The notes under the pieces were generated by a model that was given only the letters and a program-made list of their open reading frames with translations, was not told the origin of the DNA and searched no databases. The translations under genes and the position numbers were made by a program. Positions 1-9,209 of a DNA stretch of 29,527 nt are shown one piece after another; the first letter of the stretch is position 1; each line of letters opens with the position of its first letter. Origin of the DNA: a virus. The stretch covers positions 1-29,527 of IMG/VR virus record IMGVR_UViG_3300011113_000803; one strand, given 5' to 3'.

Positions 1-1
1 T

Positions 2-1846
2 GGTCTTACAGGAGCAGTCACTGGCGTTACCACATCTGTAGCCAATACCTTTATAGCTCTTCAAACATTTAACGTGGGAATTACGGCATCTGGTGCCACA
101 CTAGCAAACATTAGAAATGTAAATAATTTGTCAGGAAGAGCTGGAATCACATTTGCATCTGGTAGTGGAGTATTACCAAACACTATTTTACTTAAAGATG
201 GTTCTAACGATATCAACATAAATTCTGGAAGCGGAACAGTAAGTATAGGTTTAGGTGGTGCTGCTATTATAGGCACATCATCAAAAATAAAATTACAAAC
301 AACAGACGGAGACGTTACCACAACATACGGAACTATAGATTCTGGAACACTAACATCTAACAGAACTTACACACTCCCTGATGCTACCGGAACTTTTGTT
401 TTAAACACCAACATTTCTTCATCTGCTGTAACTTCATACAATGGTAGAGTTGGAGCAGTACAAGGAGTGTCTGCGGCTGTTGCAGGAACAGGCATTAGTG
501 TTAGTGGTGCCACAGGATCTGTTACCATAACCAATACTGGAGTTCTAAGTTTTAATGGTTTAACTGGTGGATTGACTTTGTTTGGTGGCACAGGTATGTC
601 TGTGTTGTCTGGTGGTAAAGGAATTACTCTGGTAAATACAGGTGTATTAAGTATTGATGGATCTACTGGTGCTATTACTAATGTAGCTAGAACTAATGTT
701 ACCAATACGTTTGCAGCCGATCAGGTTATTTCTAGTCCATTTGCAGAATTAAGAATAGCAAACACAATATTAGGAACAACAGCAGAATATAGTGCGGATA
801 ATATTAATTATTATTCCGGTGCTAATAGTCAAACATTAACATTTAACGCAACCAATCCTTCAAATAATGTTACTCTTCCAAATTATACCACAACTTTGGC
901 GGGACTTGCAGGCACTCAAACGTTTACAGGCGTAAATACATTTAGCTCTCTAGCTAATTTTAGTGCTGGTCTGTCTGCGGCAGGTATTACTATTAACGGT
1001 CCCGTAGTGACTTCAGGTCTTGGTACATTTAACGCTGGTATAACCGCATCTGGTGCTACATTTACAGGCAATGTGGCCATGACCAGCACCTCTTCTTATA
1101 CCGGTCTTGCCTCGTTTGCTGGTGGAATTACTACTTCTGGTATCACATTAAATGGCAGAATTACCGCTTCAGGATTAGGAACATTTAACTCCGGTATCAC
1201 CACGTCAGGCATCACACTAAACGGAAATCTTGTAGCATCCGGTTCAGGGAAGTTTAATAGTGGAGTTCTAACAGATTTTGTTGCTCCTACAACCGGACTT
1301 GGAGTTGGAGGAGTTTTATATTTAAACGCAGATGGAACAGGTGCTGGTGGCGGTGGTGCTGTAACTTATATTGGTGATGTTGCAGGAGATACTAATAACA
1401 CTTTTATGGCAGTAGATGACAGCAGTGTGGAAATAAATTTATATGCTGCTAATGGTCAAATTAATTCTTTCGGTCCGATTAATTTAAATAATCGTTGTAT
1501 AATTCGTACAGCGCAAGTAACATCCGATACCAACACAGCAAATCAATTAATTTTTGATTATAATGGTTCTTCGTGGTGTGGTGCAGAATTTATAATAACT
1601 GCTCAACAAGGAGCAGTTGGTGTAACTTCTATGAAAACTTGTAAAATTTTGGTTGCAAACACATCATCAACCGTTAATCACACAGAGTATGGAGAAGTAG
1701 TTGTAGGAACAGATTTTGTTACGTTTAATGTTTCAATATCTGGAGGAACAGTATCTTTAACCATGACACCATCAGGTAATTCACTAATAATAAATACTGT
1801 TGTTGGAGTAAAAGCCACTCTCTTCCCAGTTGCACTAGGAATATAA
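2..1846 (+). CDS. Tail fibre-like repetitive protein (5' end outside window)
   Basis: The reading frame is open from base 2, so the true start lies upstream and at least 614 codons are present; the GTG at 74 is an internal codon, not a convincing start. The protein is low in charge and rich in Gly, Thr, Ser, Ala and Asn. It carries a recurring GI(T)xSG(A/I)T element, with forms such as GITASGATF and GITTSGITLNG, alternating with GLGTFN-type links, and a second motif of the type S(F/Y)NG(L/R)TG. Such short beta repeats are typical of trimeric phage fibre shafts. The last 150 residues, after a Gly-rich linker (AGGGGA), are a non-repetitive beta-rich domain containing WCGAEF and TSMKTCK, probably the tip or receptor-binding part. 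The next gene follows after 4 bases and shares the repeat. The family is inferred from composition and repeats. Confidence 0.75.
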   Translation, partial: GLTGAVTGVTTSVANTFIALQTFNVGITASGATLANIRNVNNLSGRAGITFASGSGVLPNTILLKDGSNDININSGSGTVSIGLGGAAIIGTSSKIKLQTTDGDVTTTYGTIDSGTLTSNRTYTLPDATGTFVLNTNISSSAVTSYNGRVGAVQGVSAAVAGTGISVSGATGSVTITNTGVLSFNGLTGGLTLFGGTGMSVLSGGKGITLVNTGVLSIDGSTGAITNVARTNVTNTFAADQVISSPFAELRIANTILGTTAEYSADNINYYSGANSQTLTFNATNPSNNVTLPNYTTTLAGLAGTQTFTGVNTFSSLANFSAGLSAAGITINGPVVTSGLGTFNAGITASGATFTGNVAMTSTSSYTGLASFAGGITTSGITLNGRITASGLGTFNSGITTSGITLNGNLVASGSGKFNSGVLTDFVAPTTGLGVGGVLYLNADGTGAGGGGAVTYIGDVAGDTNNTFMAVDDSSVEINLYAANGQINSFGPINLNNRCIIRTAQVTSDTNTANQLIFDYNGSSWCGAEFIITAQQGAVGVTSMKTCKILVANTSSTVNHTEYGEVVVGTDFVTFNVSISGGTVSLTMTPSGNSLIINTVVGVKATLFPVALGI

Positions 1847-1850
1847 TAAT

Positions 1851-2681
1851 ATGGCATCACAATCATTTAATGCAAGAGGCGGGATTTCAGTAGGTTTAAC
1901 AGGAACTTCTGTTATATCTGAAACCGGATTTGGAACATTTCCGGTTGGTATTTCAGCGTCTGGTGCTACGTTTGCAGGAACAGTTTCATTAAACGGTCAA
2001 ACATTTACAAATGTTGTAAGTTCTGTAAACGGATTGACAGGTACACTTGCTAGTTTATTTGCTCCAGCAGGATTAACTTCTTCTCATGCAATATATACGT
2101 TTCCTAACGGAGTAACAGCTTACAGTGCAAGCAGCACACCATATTATACTTCTGCGTATTGGACTTCTCGTTCTCTAGCTACTACCACATTAACAACAAA
2201 TAGAACTTATTTTATTTTACACCAAGCACCACGAGCAATATCTTTAAAAAATATAAGAATAGCTGCAAATTCTCCTTCTGTTTCTATGAATTTATATCTT
2301 AGCGTATGGAGTGTAAATCCTTTAACCGGCTTACCGGCATCTAGATTGTATGTATCCGGAGGATTAACGGCAAATGCTAGCACTTTTAATTACGTCACAG
2401 TAACAAATGCATCAGGACTAGTTAGTGTGCCAGCTGGTCCATTTTATCTAGCTTTAACTGTTGGAGGCGCACTTCCTACTTACGCACATAGTAATGACAG
2501 AGGAATAAACCTTTACGGTTCTGATAATTATGTAACAGGTTATCAAAATTACGCTCCTGTTTTAGACACAAACGGATTTACTGCTCCGTCCAGTATCACT
2601 CAAGCAGGAACAACATTTGCTTTTGTTAATTTTATTAGTGCAGTAGTTCCTACTCCAATAATAGAGTGGAATCACGTATAA
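1851..2681 (+). CDS. Second tail fibre/adhesin-like protein sharing the GISASGAT repeat
   Basis: 276 residues, starting 4 bases after the upstream fibre gene; an AGGA inside the end of that gene (about 1837-1840) can serve as ribosome binding site. Residues 1-65 repeat the modules of the upstream fibre: GTFPVGISASGATFAG and then SSVNGLTGTL. The remainder is a distinct beta-rich domain with many Tyr, Ser and Thr residues and no repeat, likely a receptor-binding or fibre-tip domain. It ends in IIEWNHV. The two genes probably encode parts of the same fibre, or the second arose by duplication of shaft modules with a new head. The function is inferred from the shared motifs and no catalytic motif is visible. 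Confidence 0.6.
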   Translation: MASQSFNARGGISVGLTGTSVISETGFGTFPVGISASGATFAGTVSLNGQTFTNVVSSVNGLTGTLASLFAPAGLTSSHAIYTFPNGVTAYSASSTPYYTSAYWTSRSLATTTLTTNRTYFILHQAPRAISLKNIRIAANSPSVSMNLYLSVWSVNPLTGLPASRLYVSGGLTANASTFNYVTVTNASGLVSVPAGPFYLALTVGGALPTYAHSNDRGINLYGSDNYVTGYQNYAPVLDTNGFTAPSSITQAGTTFAFVNFISAVVPTPIIEWNHV

Positions 2682-2691
2682 AGGAGATTTT

Positions 2692-3027
2692 ATGGATATA
2701 ATGATTCATACAATTTATAATGAAGATACAGGAGAAACTGTAATTATTGATAAAAGAGATTTTTACCATTGTGTAGAACATCAATTAAAAATTATTCGTG
2801 AACAAGCAAAAGAATATATTTTAGCTATTGCTCCTGAATACAAACAAAGAAATGCTGCTTTGGGTTTGTTATCACAACAAGAAACCGATGATATAAAAAA
2901 TCAAATACAAAATATTCGTAATATTTCTAATCAAAAAGAAGCAGAAATTTTAGCTGTGATTTGGGATGGAACAGAAGCCACAAGACCTACAGCATGTGAT
3001 GCAGTTCAAGCAATAAGATGGGATTAA
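2692..3027 (+). CDS. Small hypothetical protein after the fibre genes, possible fibre-associated protein
   Basis: 111 residues with a good ribosome binding site (AAGGAG at 2681-2686, five bases from the ATG). A second in-frame ATG lies three codons downstream. The middle is helical, with a run like APEYKQRNAALGL followed by a heptad-like helix (QNIRNISNQKEAEI). The combination of 'Y-x-Q-R-N-x-A-x-G-L' and a following helix is, from memory, common in short proteins or C-terminal segments encoded next to phage fibres (fibre assembly or attachment). That assignment is only suggestive. The gene sits between fibre genes and the early promoter at 3032 and has no visible terminator after it. Confidence 0.5.
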   Translation: MDIMIHTIYNEDTGETVIIDKRDFYHCVEHQLKIIREQAKEYILAIAPEYKQRNAALGLLSQQETDDIKNQIQNIRNISNQKEAEILAVIWDGTEATRPTACDAVQAIRWD

Positions 3028-3031
3028 TTAT

Positions 3032-3059
3032 TTGACTTTCTTTAGTTTTATGATATATT
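3032..3059 (+). promoter_or_regulatory. Sigma70-type promoter before the replication operon
   Basis: TTGACT (3032-3037), a 16-base spacer and TATATT (3054-3059). Transcription would be expected to start about 7 bases after the -10 box, at 3066, which is the A of the second in-frame ATG of the dUTPase gene. This would give a leaderless message. The same geometry recurs on the minus strand at 28462-28489. Confidence 0.65.
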
Positions 3060-3584
3060 ATGCACATGCTGAAGTATTATAAAGTACACCCAGACTCTCA
3101 GCCTCCGGTATTTGCTACTCCCGGATCTGCTTGTTTTGATCTAAAAGCATATCTAGGATCTGACATTTTTCATGTACGTGGATACTGTCAGAACAATCGT
3201 GAGTGTAATGTAACCATCCACCAAACCACAGAAGATCGCTATGTAAAGATTGATCCCGGCCAACGGCTCCTGATTCCTACAGGTCTTGTATTTGATATTC
3301 CTGAAGGGCACTCTGTGCGTGTTCATGCTCGCTCAGGCTTGGCCTTAAAGCAAGGATTGGTAATGGCTAATGCTGAAGGAATTATTGATTGGGATTATGT
3401 GCAAGAAACCCATATCATGGTGATGAACGTTTCCAGCGAAACCTTGTTTATTCATAACGGTGAACGTATTGCTCAAGGCGAAATGGTTCCTGTATTAAAT
3501 TACAGTATAGAGCCTACCGAAATCAAGCCGGAACAAAAAACTATACGTAACGGTGGATTTGGATCTACAGGAGTAAAGACATGA
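3060..3584 (+). CDS. dut: dUTP diphosphatase (trimeric dUTPase family)
   Basis: Hydrolyses dUTP to dUMP and pyrophosphate, keeping uracil out of phage DNA and supplying dUMP to thymidylate synthase. The five family motifs appear in order: GSACFDLKA (about 22-30), RSGLALKQG (91-99), the catalytic-aspartate motif GIIDWDY (107-113), RIAQGEMVPV (136-145) and the C-terminal Gly-rich lid RNGGFGSTG (163-171). Total 174 residues, somewhat long for the family because of an extra segment at about 33-60 with two Cys. Motif 3 lacks the usual RGE after DY and reads VQE instead. There is no Shine-Dalgarno sequence. The promoter at 3032-3059 predicts a start of transcription at 3066, so translation may begin at that ATG (172 residues) on a leaderless message. 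The stop overlaps the next start (ATGA). It is the first gene of the replication operon, together with other nucleotide-metabolism genes. Confidence 0.93.
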   Translation: MHMLKYYKVHPDSQPPVFATPGSACFDLKAYLGSDIFHVRGYCQNNRECNVTIHQTTEDRYVKIDPGQRLLIPTGLVFDIPEGHSVRVHARSGLALKQGLVMANAEGIIDWDYVQETHIMVMNVSSETLFIHNGERIAQGEMVPVLNYSIEPTEIKPEQKTIRNGGFGSTGVKT

Positions 3585-3901
3585 CTAAAGACGAACTAAT
3601 TCGTAATCACGAACAGCTGTGTCATATGGCTCGTGAGCTGATGAAACGTAAGAACGCAGATTACGCTGGCCGAGACGGCAAAGAACCGTTTGCTAATTTT
3701 ACTCGGGTGGAAGCCATGGGTATCTGCCCTACGGAAGTAGGCTTTCTGGTTCGTGTAACCGACAAGATGAGCAGGCTGTCTTCGTTTATGGAATCCGGCA
3801 AACTTGAGGTTGCAAACGAGTCTTTTGAGGATACAATAGTAGATGTAATCAACTACATGGTACTATTGCACTCCTACCTAAAAGATAAGAAGCATGTCTA
3901 A
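3581..3901 (+). CDS. MazG-like / DUF1599 nucleotide-associated protein
   Basis: 106 residues, overlapping dUTPase by ATGA and the polymerase by 8 bases, so the three are translationally coupled. The sequence has the phage DUF1599 pattern as I recall it: KNADYAG near residue 25, PFANFTRVEAMGI, a helix with VGFLVRVTDKMSRL, and a final helix with E-D-T-I-V-D-V-I-N-Y. The acidic (E/D)DxxxDxxNY helix resembles the metal-binding helices of all-alpha NTP pyrophosphohydrolases such as MazG. It may hydrolyse a nucleotide, probably a non-canonical or regulatory one, in support of dNTP supply. The substrate cannot be deduced from the sequence. Confidence 0.75.
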   Translation: MTKDELIRNHEQLCHMARELMKRKNADYAGRDGKEPFANFTRVEAMGICPTEVGFLVRVTDKMSRLSSFMESGKLEVANESFEDTIVDVINYMVLLHSYLKDKKHV

Positions 3902-6467
3902 ATTTTATACCGCAGTTCATTCGGTCGGCAATACGATAATTGAAATAGGTTACGAAAACGGCAAGCGTGTGGTCAACAAGACTGCATTCCAGCCGACGCT
4001 GTACGCTCCGTCCCTAACCAAGCAGTCTCCGTACAGAACTTTGGATGGTCTGCCTGTAGACGAATGGCATCCCGGAGATATCAGTGATTGTCGTGAAGCT
4101 ATAGAAAAGTATTCTACTGTAGCTAACTTTCCTCTGTACGGCAACACCGATTGGGTGGCTCAGTATATCGGCCAACAATATCCGGGCGAGGTTCCTTACG
4201 ATTATAAAACGCTTCGTATCGGATTCTTAGATATTGAAACCGAATCAGAAGACGGATTTCCGTCTCTGGAAGATCCTAACGAGCGAATCAATGCTATTAC
4301 TATTGAAACAGACGGCAAGCGTGTATCATTTGCTTTACACGAGTTTGCTTTGCCTGATGTAGAGTGTTTGGTGTTTGGTGACGAACGCTCCATGCTTCGG
4401 GCGTTTATTGAATACTGGGAGCAGCACTATCCGGATATCATCACAGGCTGGAACATCCGATTCTTTGATATTCCGTACATCTACAAGCGTGTGGTAAAGC
4501 TGTTTGACGAAAAGACCGCCAAGCGGTTGTCTCCTATCCGTAAGATTCAAGAAAAGATTGTGAATCGTAAAGGGAAAGATCATACGGTATTTGATCTGCT
4601 TGGTGTGGCAACTCTGGACTACTACGAACTGTACATCAAGTTTACCTACACTAATCGTGAATCGTACAGTCTGAACCATATTGCAAACGTGGAATTGGGA
4701 GAAGAAAAGCTGGACTACTCGGAACACGAAAGTATTAAAGATTTCTACACCAAAGACTTTCAGAAGTTTATGGAGTACAATTCTCACGACGTTACGCTAG
4801 TTCAAAAGCTGGACAAGAAACTAAAACTACTAGAACTGGTTGTGGCTCTGGCGTATAATGCCAAAGTTAATTTCACAGACACCTTTAGTCAAGTAAAGAC
4901 ATGGGACTGTATTATCTACCATCACCTAGCCAGCAAGAATATTGTGGTGCCGCTAAAGCCTGAAGTGGAAGAAAAGAACGAGCAATTCGAGGGAGCGTAT
5001 GTGAAAGATCCACAGGTAGGCATGCACAACTGGATTGTGTCTTTCGACTTGGATTCGCTGTACCCCCATCTTATTATGCAGTACAACATTTCGCCTGAAA
5101 CCAAACTGAAGGTGTCCAAGCGAAACACTCTGAAACCAGAGTATGTGATTGATCCTGATACCGAAGAAGCAAACAAACAGTTGCTGCGTTTCAATCACGA
5201 GCATCGTGAGTTGGCACAAACCGAGAATGCCACCATTGCTGCTAACGGTGTGTACTTTTATCGCCACACACAAGGATTCCTGCCTGAGCTAATGGAAACC
5301 ATGTATGAAGAACGTAAGATGTATAAGGAAAAGATGTTGGAAGCCAAACGAAAACTAAAGGCTGGTACCGATCTGTCTCCGGCAGAAAAAGAGCGGTTAG
5401 AATACGACATTTCCAAATACAACAACTTTCAGTTGGTACGAAAGATTCAGTTGAACTCTGCGTTCGGTGCTGTTGGCAATCCGTATTTCCGATACTACGA
5501 TATTGATTGTGCTGAAGCTATTACTGTTTCCGGAAAGCTGTCTATCCGTTGGATTGAAAACAAATTGAATGAATTTTTAAACAAGATGGTTGGTACATCA
5601 GGCGAAGACTTTATTGTGGCATCAGATACCGATTCTGTATATCTGTGTCTGGATAAAGTTGTGGAAAAGATTTACGGTAAAAAGCAGGTGTCTGATTCTA
5701 AGATTACTGAAACTCTTCAAAAGCTGTGTACCGACAAGATTGAACCGTTTATTGACACCAAGTACCAAGAACTGGCTGAACGAGTAAACGCATACGCTCA
5801 GAAGATGCGTATGAAGCGTGAAAGCATTTGTAGTAAAGGTATCTGGACTGCCAAGAAGCGTTACATGCTTAATGTCATGATGGGCGAAGACGGTGTACTG
5901 TTGAAAGAACCAGAACTCAAGATCATGGGGATTGAAACAGCACGGTCTAGTACACCACAGATTGTGCGTAAAGCTTTGAAGACCGCTATTAGTCTGATTA
6001 TGAATAAAGGCGAAGATGCGGTTCAAGAATTTGTAGAAAGTTTCCGTGGTCAGTTTGATGCAGCACCAGTAGACGAGATTGCGTTTCCACGATCTGTTAC
6101 GGGTATGGAAAAATATGCTTCCAAAACAGATGTATATAAAAAGTCTACTCCGATTGCTGTTAAAGGTTCACTGCTGTACAATCATTTCTTACGAAAGAAC
6201 GGATTGGAAAAGAAGTATCGCCTAATTGGAGAAGCAGAAAAAATTAAATTTGTGTATTTAAAAGAACCTAATCCACTTTCACATGTAAGTGGAAAAGAGC
6301 AAGTTATTTCTTTTGGATCGCAAATTCCTAAAGAACTGCACCTAGATAAGTATGTAAATCGTGATCTACAATTTGAAAAATCTTTCGAAGATCCCTTGAA
6401 AACCATTCTAAATGTGTTACAATGGAGCATAAGAAAGACTGCCTCGTTGGAAGATTTCTTTGTGTAA
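3894..6467 (+). CDS. 43: Family B replicative DNA polymerase (T4 gp43-like)
   Basis: 857 residues, close to the ~900 of T4 gp43. The N-terminal half holds a 3'-5' exonuclease: Exo I FLDIETE (Asp113, Glu115), Exo II ITGWNxxxFD (Asp192) and Exo III YNSHD (Tyr295, Asp299). The polymerase motifs follow: motif A DLDSLYP (385-391), motif B KIQLNSAFG (517-525), motif C DTDS (578-581) and KKRY (654-657). In motif B the usual Tyr of the NSxYG pattern is Phe. The C-terminus, ASLEDFFV, resembles the short hydrophobic tail by which gp43 binds the sliding clamp, suggesting a gp45-like clamp elsewhere in the genome. The gene begins inside the end of the MazG-like gene. A TAAGGA at its own stop serves the next micro-gene. 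Confidence 0.97.
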   Translation: MSKFYTAVHSVGNTIIEIGYENGKRVVNKTAFQPTLYAPSLTKQSPYRTLDGLPVDEWHPGDISDCREAIEKYSTVANFPLYGNTDWVAQYIGQQYPGEVPYDYKTLRIGFLDIETESEDGFPSLEDPNERINAITIETDGKRVSFALHEFALPDVECLVFGDERSMLRAFIEYWEQHYPDIITGWNIRFFDIPYIYKRVVKLFDEKTAKRLSPIRKIQEKIVNRKGKDHTVFDLLGVATLDYYELYIKFTYTNRESYSLNHIANVELGEEKLDYSEHESIKDFYTKDFQKFMEYNSHDVTLVQKLDKKLKLLELVVALAYNAKVNFTDTFSQVKTWDCIIYHHLASKNIVVPLKPEVEEKNEQFEGAYVKDPQVGMHNWIVSFDLDSLYPHLIMQYNISPETKLKVSKRNTLKPEYVIDPDTEEANKQLLRFNHEHRELAQTENATIAANGVYFYRHTQGFLPELMETMYEERKMYKEKMLEAKRKLKAGTDLSPAEKERLEYDISKYNNFQLVRKIQLNSAFGAVGNPYFRYYDIDCAEAITVSGKLSIRWIENKLNEFLNKMVGTSGEDFIVASDTDSVYLCLDKVVEKIYGKKQVSDSKITETLQKLCTDKIEPFIDTKYQELAERVNAYAQKMRMKRESICSKGIWTAKKRYMLNVMMGEDGVLLKEPELKIMGIETARSSTPQIVRKALKTAISLIMNKGEDAVQEFVESFRGQFDAAPVDEIAFPRSVTGMEKYASKTDVYKKSTPIAVKGSLLYNHFLRKNGLEKKYRLIGEAEKIKFVYLKEPNPLSHVSGKEQVISFGSQIPKELHLDKYVNRDLQFEKSFEDPLKTILNVLQWSIRKTASLEDFFV

Positions 6468-6477
6468 GGACGCACCT

Positions 6478-6570
6478 ATGGAAGACACATTTATTGGAAC
6501 ACTTTGTACTTTAGTTTTAATTTTTATAATTTGCGAGTGGCTTGACAGAAAATGGAGTAAAGACGAATGA
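6478..6570 (+). CDS. 30-residue single-pass membrane peptide between polymerase and uvsX
   Basis: A complete short ORF (ATG 6478, TGA 6568-6570) with a good upstream ribosome binding site (TAAGGA, 6466-6471, overlapping the polymerase stop). Its stop overlaps the uvsX start as ATGA. The peptide has about 17 hydrophobic residues ([17 protein letters not shown]) followed by a charged tail (LDRKWSKDE), so a single transmembrane helix with a cytoplasmic basic end is likely. No other ORF fills this gap, and the tight coupling on both sides argues that it is translated. It resembles in layout the two other small membrane/coiled-coil genes in the block (7573 and 13812). Function unknown. Confidence 0.6.
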   Translation: MEDTFIGTLCTLVLIFIICEWLDRKWSKDE

Positions 6571-7583
6571 ATTTTTTAAATGATCTAATTAAAGAGTCGG
6601 GAAATCAGTTTGCCGGAATGGTAGAAGACGGAATCGAAGGTAGTGATATACGTGGATTTGTGGATACAGGCTCGTATGCATTCAATGCTTTGGTGTCTGG
6701 ATCTCTGTACGGAGGTATTGCAGACAACAAGATTATTGCACTAGCAGGCGAATCTGCAACAGGCAAGACTTACTTTTCAATCGGTATTGTGCGTAAGTTT
6801 CTGGATGACCGTAAGGACGGTATGGTGCTGTACTTTGATTCAGAACAAGCTGTAACCTCAGACATGTTCTTGGATCGTGGTGTAGATCCTAAGCGTGTAG
6901 CTGTGTTTCCTGTAGCTACAATTGAAGAGTTTCGCAATCAACTTATCAAGATTGTGGACAAGTATCTAGAACAAGATACAGAGAAGCGTAAGCCTCTGAT
7001 GGTTGTACTGGACTCGCTAGGTATGTTAAGCACCAGCAAGGAAATGAACGATACTGCTGAAGGCAAAGAAGTACGAGACATGACTCGTGCTCAGGTTATC
7101 AAGAGCACATTCCGTGTTCTTACCCTGAAGCTTGGCAAGGCAGGCATTCCACTAATCATGACCAATCATACCTACGATGTGGTAGGATCGTATGTTCCTA
7201 CCAAGGAGATGGGTGGTGGTTCGGGTCTAAAGTATGCTGCATCTACCATTGTATATCTTTCTAAGAAGAAAGACAAGGATGCAGACGGTCAGGTAGTTGG
7301 AAATATTATTCACTGCAAACTGTACAAAAGTCGTTTGACCAAAGAAAATCAAATGGTAGATGTACGTTTAAACTACGATAGTGGCTTAAATCGTTACTAC
7401 GGACTTCTTGACATTGCATTAAAGCATGATATATTTAAGAAGGTGTCTACTCGTATCGAACTTCCAAATGGAGAAAAAGCATTTGAGAAGAACATCAACG
7501 AGGAGCCTGAAAAGTATTTCACTGAAGATGTAATGAAGCGTTTAGAAGAAGCGGTAGCAAAGGAATTTAAGTATGGTCAATAA
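6567..7583 (+). CDS. uvsX: UvsX-like RecA/Rad51 family recombinase
   Basis: 338 residues; catalyses ATP-driven homologous pairing and strand exchange, used by T4-type phages for repair and recombination-dependent replication. The ATPase core shows Walker A GESATGKT (61-68), a catalytic acidic region after VLYFDSEQA (88-95), Walker B LMVVLDS (144-150) and a mobile loop region with MTNHTYD followed by a Gly-rich stretch (EMGGGSGLK) as in RecA L2. The start overlaps the stop of the preceding micro-gene (ATGA) and the end overlaps the next gene by 11 bases. Placement between polymerase and helicase fits a replication/recombination operon. Confidence 0.93.
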   Translation: MNFLNDLIKESGNQFAGMVEDGIEGSDIRGFVDTGSYAFNALVSGSLYGGIADNKIIALAGESATGKTYFSIGIVRKFLDDRKDGMVLYFDSEQAVTSDMFLDRGVDPKRVAVFPVATIEEFRNQLIKIVDKYLEQDTEKRKPLMVVLDSLGMLSTSKEMNDTAEGKEVRDMTRAQVIKSTFRVLTLKLGKAGIPLIMTNHTYDVVGSYVPTKEMGGGSGLKYAASTIVYLSKKKDKDADGQVVGNIIHCKLYKSRLTKENQMVDVRLNYDSGLNRYYGLLDIALKHDIFKKVSTRIELPNGEKAFEKNINEEPEKYFTEDVMKRLEEAVAKEFKYGQ

Positions 7584-7815
7584 TTTAATTATGTTTGGTG
7601 GTGGAGTTCTGCTTACTTGTGCCATTGCGGGGCTGTACAGATTTATGAATTGTTACATCAACAGAATGGGGCAACTAGAAAATCTTGTTGGCAAACTACG
7701 TGAACACATCAGGGATCTGGATCTAAAGTGTGATCGTGTAAACGACGATTTTCGTTATCGTGTACTGCATCTAGAAAGCAGAGTTCGTAGCGAATCTACT
7801 ATTAAGACCAAGTAA
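7573..7815 (+). CDS. Small membrane-anchored coiled-coil protein
   Basis: 80 residues. Residues 4-24 are hydrophobic ([21 protein letters not shown]), giving one N-terminal transmembrane helix. The rest is a charged helix with heptad spacing ([19 protein letters not shown], then [16 protein letters not shown]). It overlaps uvsX by 11 bases and its TAA shares one base with the helicase ATG, so translation is coupled. Position and design suggest an accessory protein tethered to the inner membrane and facing the replication proteins. No family is recognised. Confidence 0.65.
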   Translation: MVNNLIMFGGGVLLTCAIAGLYRFMNCYINRMGQLENLVGKLREHIRDLDLKCDRVNDDFRYRVLHLESRVRSESTIKTK

Positions 7816-9209
7816 TGAAAGATTTTGAGTCAGTTCTACTAGAAGGTCTTCTGTACCGTGAAGACTTCTACAAGAAAGTTATTCCGTTTATCAAGACAGA
7901 ATACTTTCAATCTAAGCCAGTCCAGATGGTGTGGACTTGTGTTCACGATTTTATTGTGAAGTACAATGCATGTCCTTCTAAGGAGGCCATGTCTATCTGT
8001 CTGGAGAAACACAAAGGGATAAGTCAAGGTGAGTATGATCAGTGTATGGAAATGTTGGATTCGTTCAGCAAGAAAGCGGCTGAAGAACATCATCTGGACT
8101 GGCTGGTGGCAGAAACTGAGAACTGGTGCAAGGAACGGGCTTTATATAATGGTATTATGGAATCCATTCAAATTATTGATGGAAAGTCCAAAGACAAAAA
8201 CAAAACAGCTATCCCTGATATTCTTTCTACTGCTCTTGCAGTCAGTTTTGATACTAATATCGGTCATGATTATTTGGAAGATTCAGAACAACGATATGAG
8301 TTTTATCATACCATAGAACAACGTATTCCGTTTGATCTAGAATTTTTTAACACCATTACTGCTGGTGGTACTCCTGCCAAGACTCTGAACATTGTGATGG
8401 CAGGTACGGGTGTAGGTAAGTCATTGTTTCTGTGCCATCATGCTGCAAACTGTCTCAGCCAAGGCATGAATGTGTTGTACATCACTTGTGAGATGGCCGA
8501 AGAACGCATTGCAGAGCGTATAGACGCTAATCTGCTGGATACCACCTTAGACTCGCTACGAGATCTGCCCAAGGATGTGTACGAGCGTCGTATTGCTAAT
8601 CTAAAGCAGAGCGTTAAAGGTAAACTGATTATTAAAGAGTATCCTACAGCCAGTGCAAACACTAATCACTTTAGAATCTTGATGGAAGAGCTTTGGCTGA
8701 AAAAGCGATTCAAGCCTGATATTATTATTGTAGACTATCTCAACATCTGTGCGTCTTCACGAATGAAGCCTGGCGTGGTAAATTCGTATACTTACATCAA
8801 GGCTATTGCCGAAGAGTTGCGTGGTCTGGCAGCAGAAAAGAATGTTCCTATCTGGTCTGCCACTCAAGTAAATCGCACCGGATTTTCTAATACCGATATT
8901 GGTCTGGAAGACACTTCAGAATCGTTTGGTCTTCCCGCAACAGCAGACTTCATGTTTGCCTTGATCTCTACAGAGAAACTAGACGAGATGAATCAGATCA
9001 TGGTGAAACAATTAAAGAACAGATATAACGACACCGCCAGTAATCGTAAATTTGTGATTGGTATAAATCGTGCCAAGATGAAACTGTACGATATCTCCGG
9101 CACAGATCAACCTATGATGGCTGACGGAAACATAGAGGTAGAAGAAGAGGAAGAAACCAAGTTTACTAGCAAGTTTGGAAAGAAAGATTTCTCTGGCTGG
9201 AAAGTATGA
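7815..9209 (+). CDS. 41: DnaB-like replicative DNA helicase (T4 gp41-like)
   Basis: 464 residues, similar in size to T4 gp41 (475). The hexameric 5'-3' helicase unwinds DNA at the fork and works with primase. Residues 1-150 form the helical N-terminal domain. The RecA-fold motor has Walker A AGTGVGKS (196-203), the catalytic Glu in YITCEM (Glu225), Walker B DIIIVDYLN (301-309) and a following motif ATQVNRTG corresponding to DnaB motif 4. The C-terminus is acidic (EVEEEEETKF) and then basic. Its stop overlaps the primase start as ATGA, matching the functional helicase-primase pair. Confidence 0.94.
   Translation: MKDFESVLLEGLLYREDFYKKVIPFIKTEYFQSKPVQMVWTCVHDFIVKYNACPSKEAMSICLEKHKGISQGEYDQCMEMLDSFSKKAAEEHHLDWLVAETENWCKERALYNGIMESIQIIDGKSKDKNKTAIPDILSTALAVSFDTNIGHDYLEDSEQRYEFYHTIEQRIPFDLEFFNTITAGGTPAKTLNIVMAGTGVGKSLFLCHHAANCLSQGMNVLYITCEMAEERIAERIDANLLDTTLDSLRDLPKDVYERRIANLKQSVKGKLIIKEYPTASANTNHFRILMEELWLKKRFKPDIIIVDYLNICASSRMKPGVVNSYTYIKAIAEELRGLAAEKNVPIWSATQVNRTGFSNTDIGLEDTSESFGLPATADFMFALISTEKLDEMNQIMVKQLKNRYNDTASNRKFVIGINRAKMKLYDISGTDQPMMADGNIEVEEEEETKFTSKFGKKDFSGWKV

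Noticed and set aside
74-1846. GTG at 74 as start of the fibre gene
   Set aside because: The frame is open to the window edge and upstream codons continue the same repeat motif (TSVANTFIALQTF), so this is an internal codon.
6542-6570. TTGACA at about 6542 as promoter for uvsX
   Set aside because: No -10 box follows at 15-19 bases; it falls within a coding micro-ORF.
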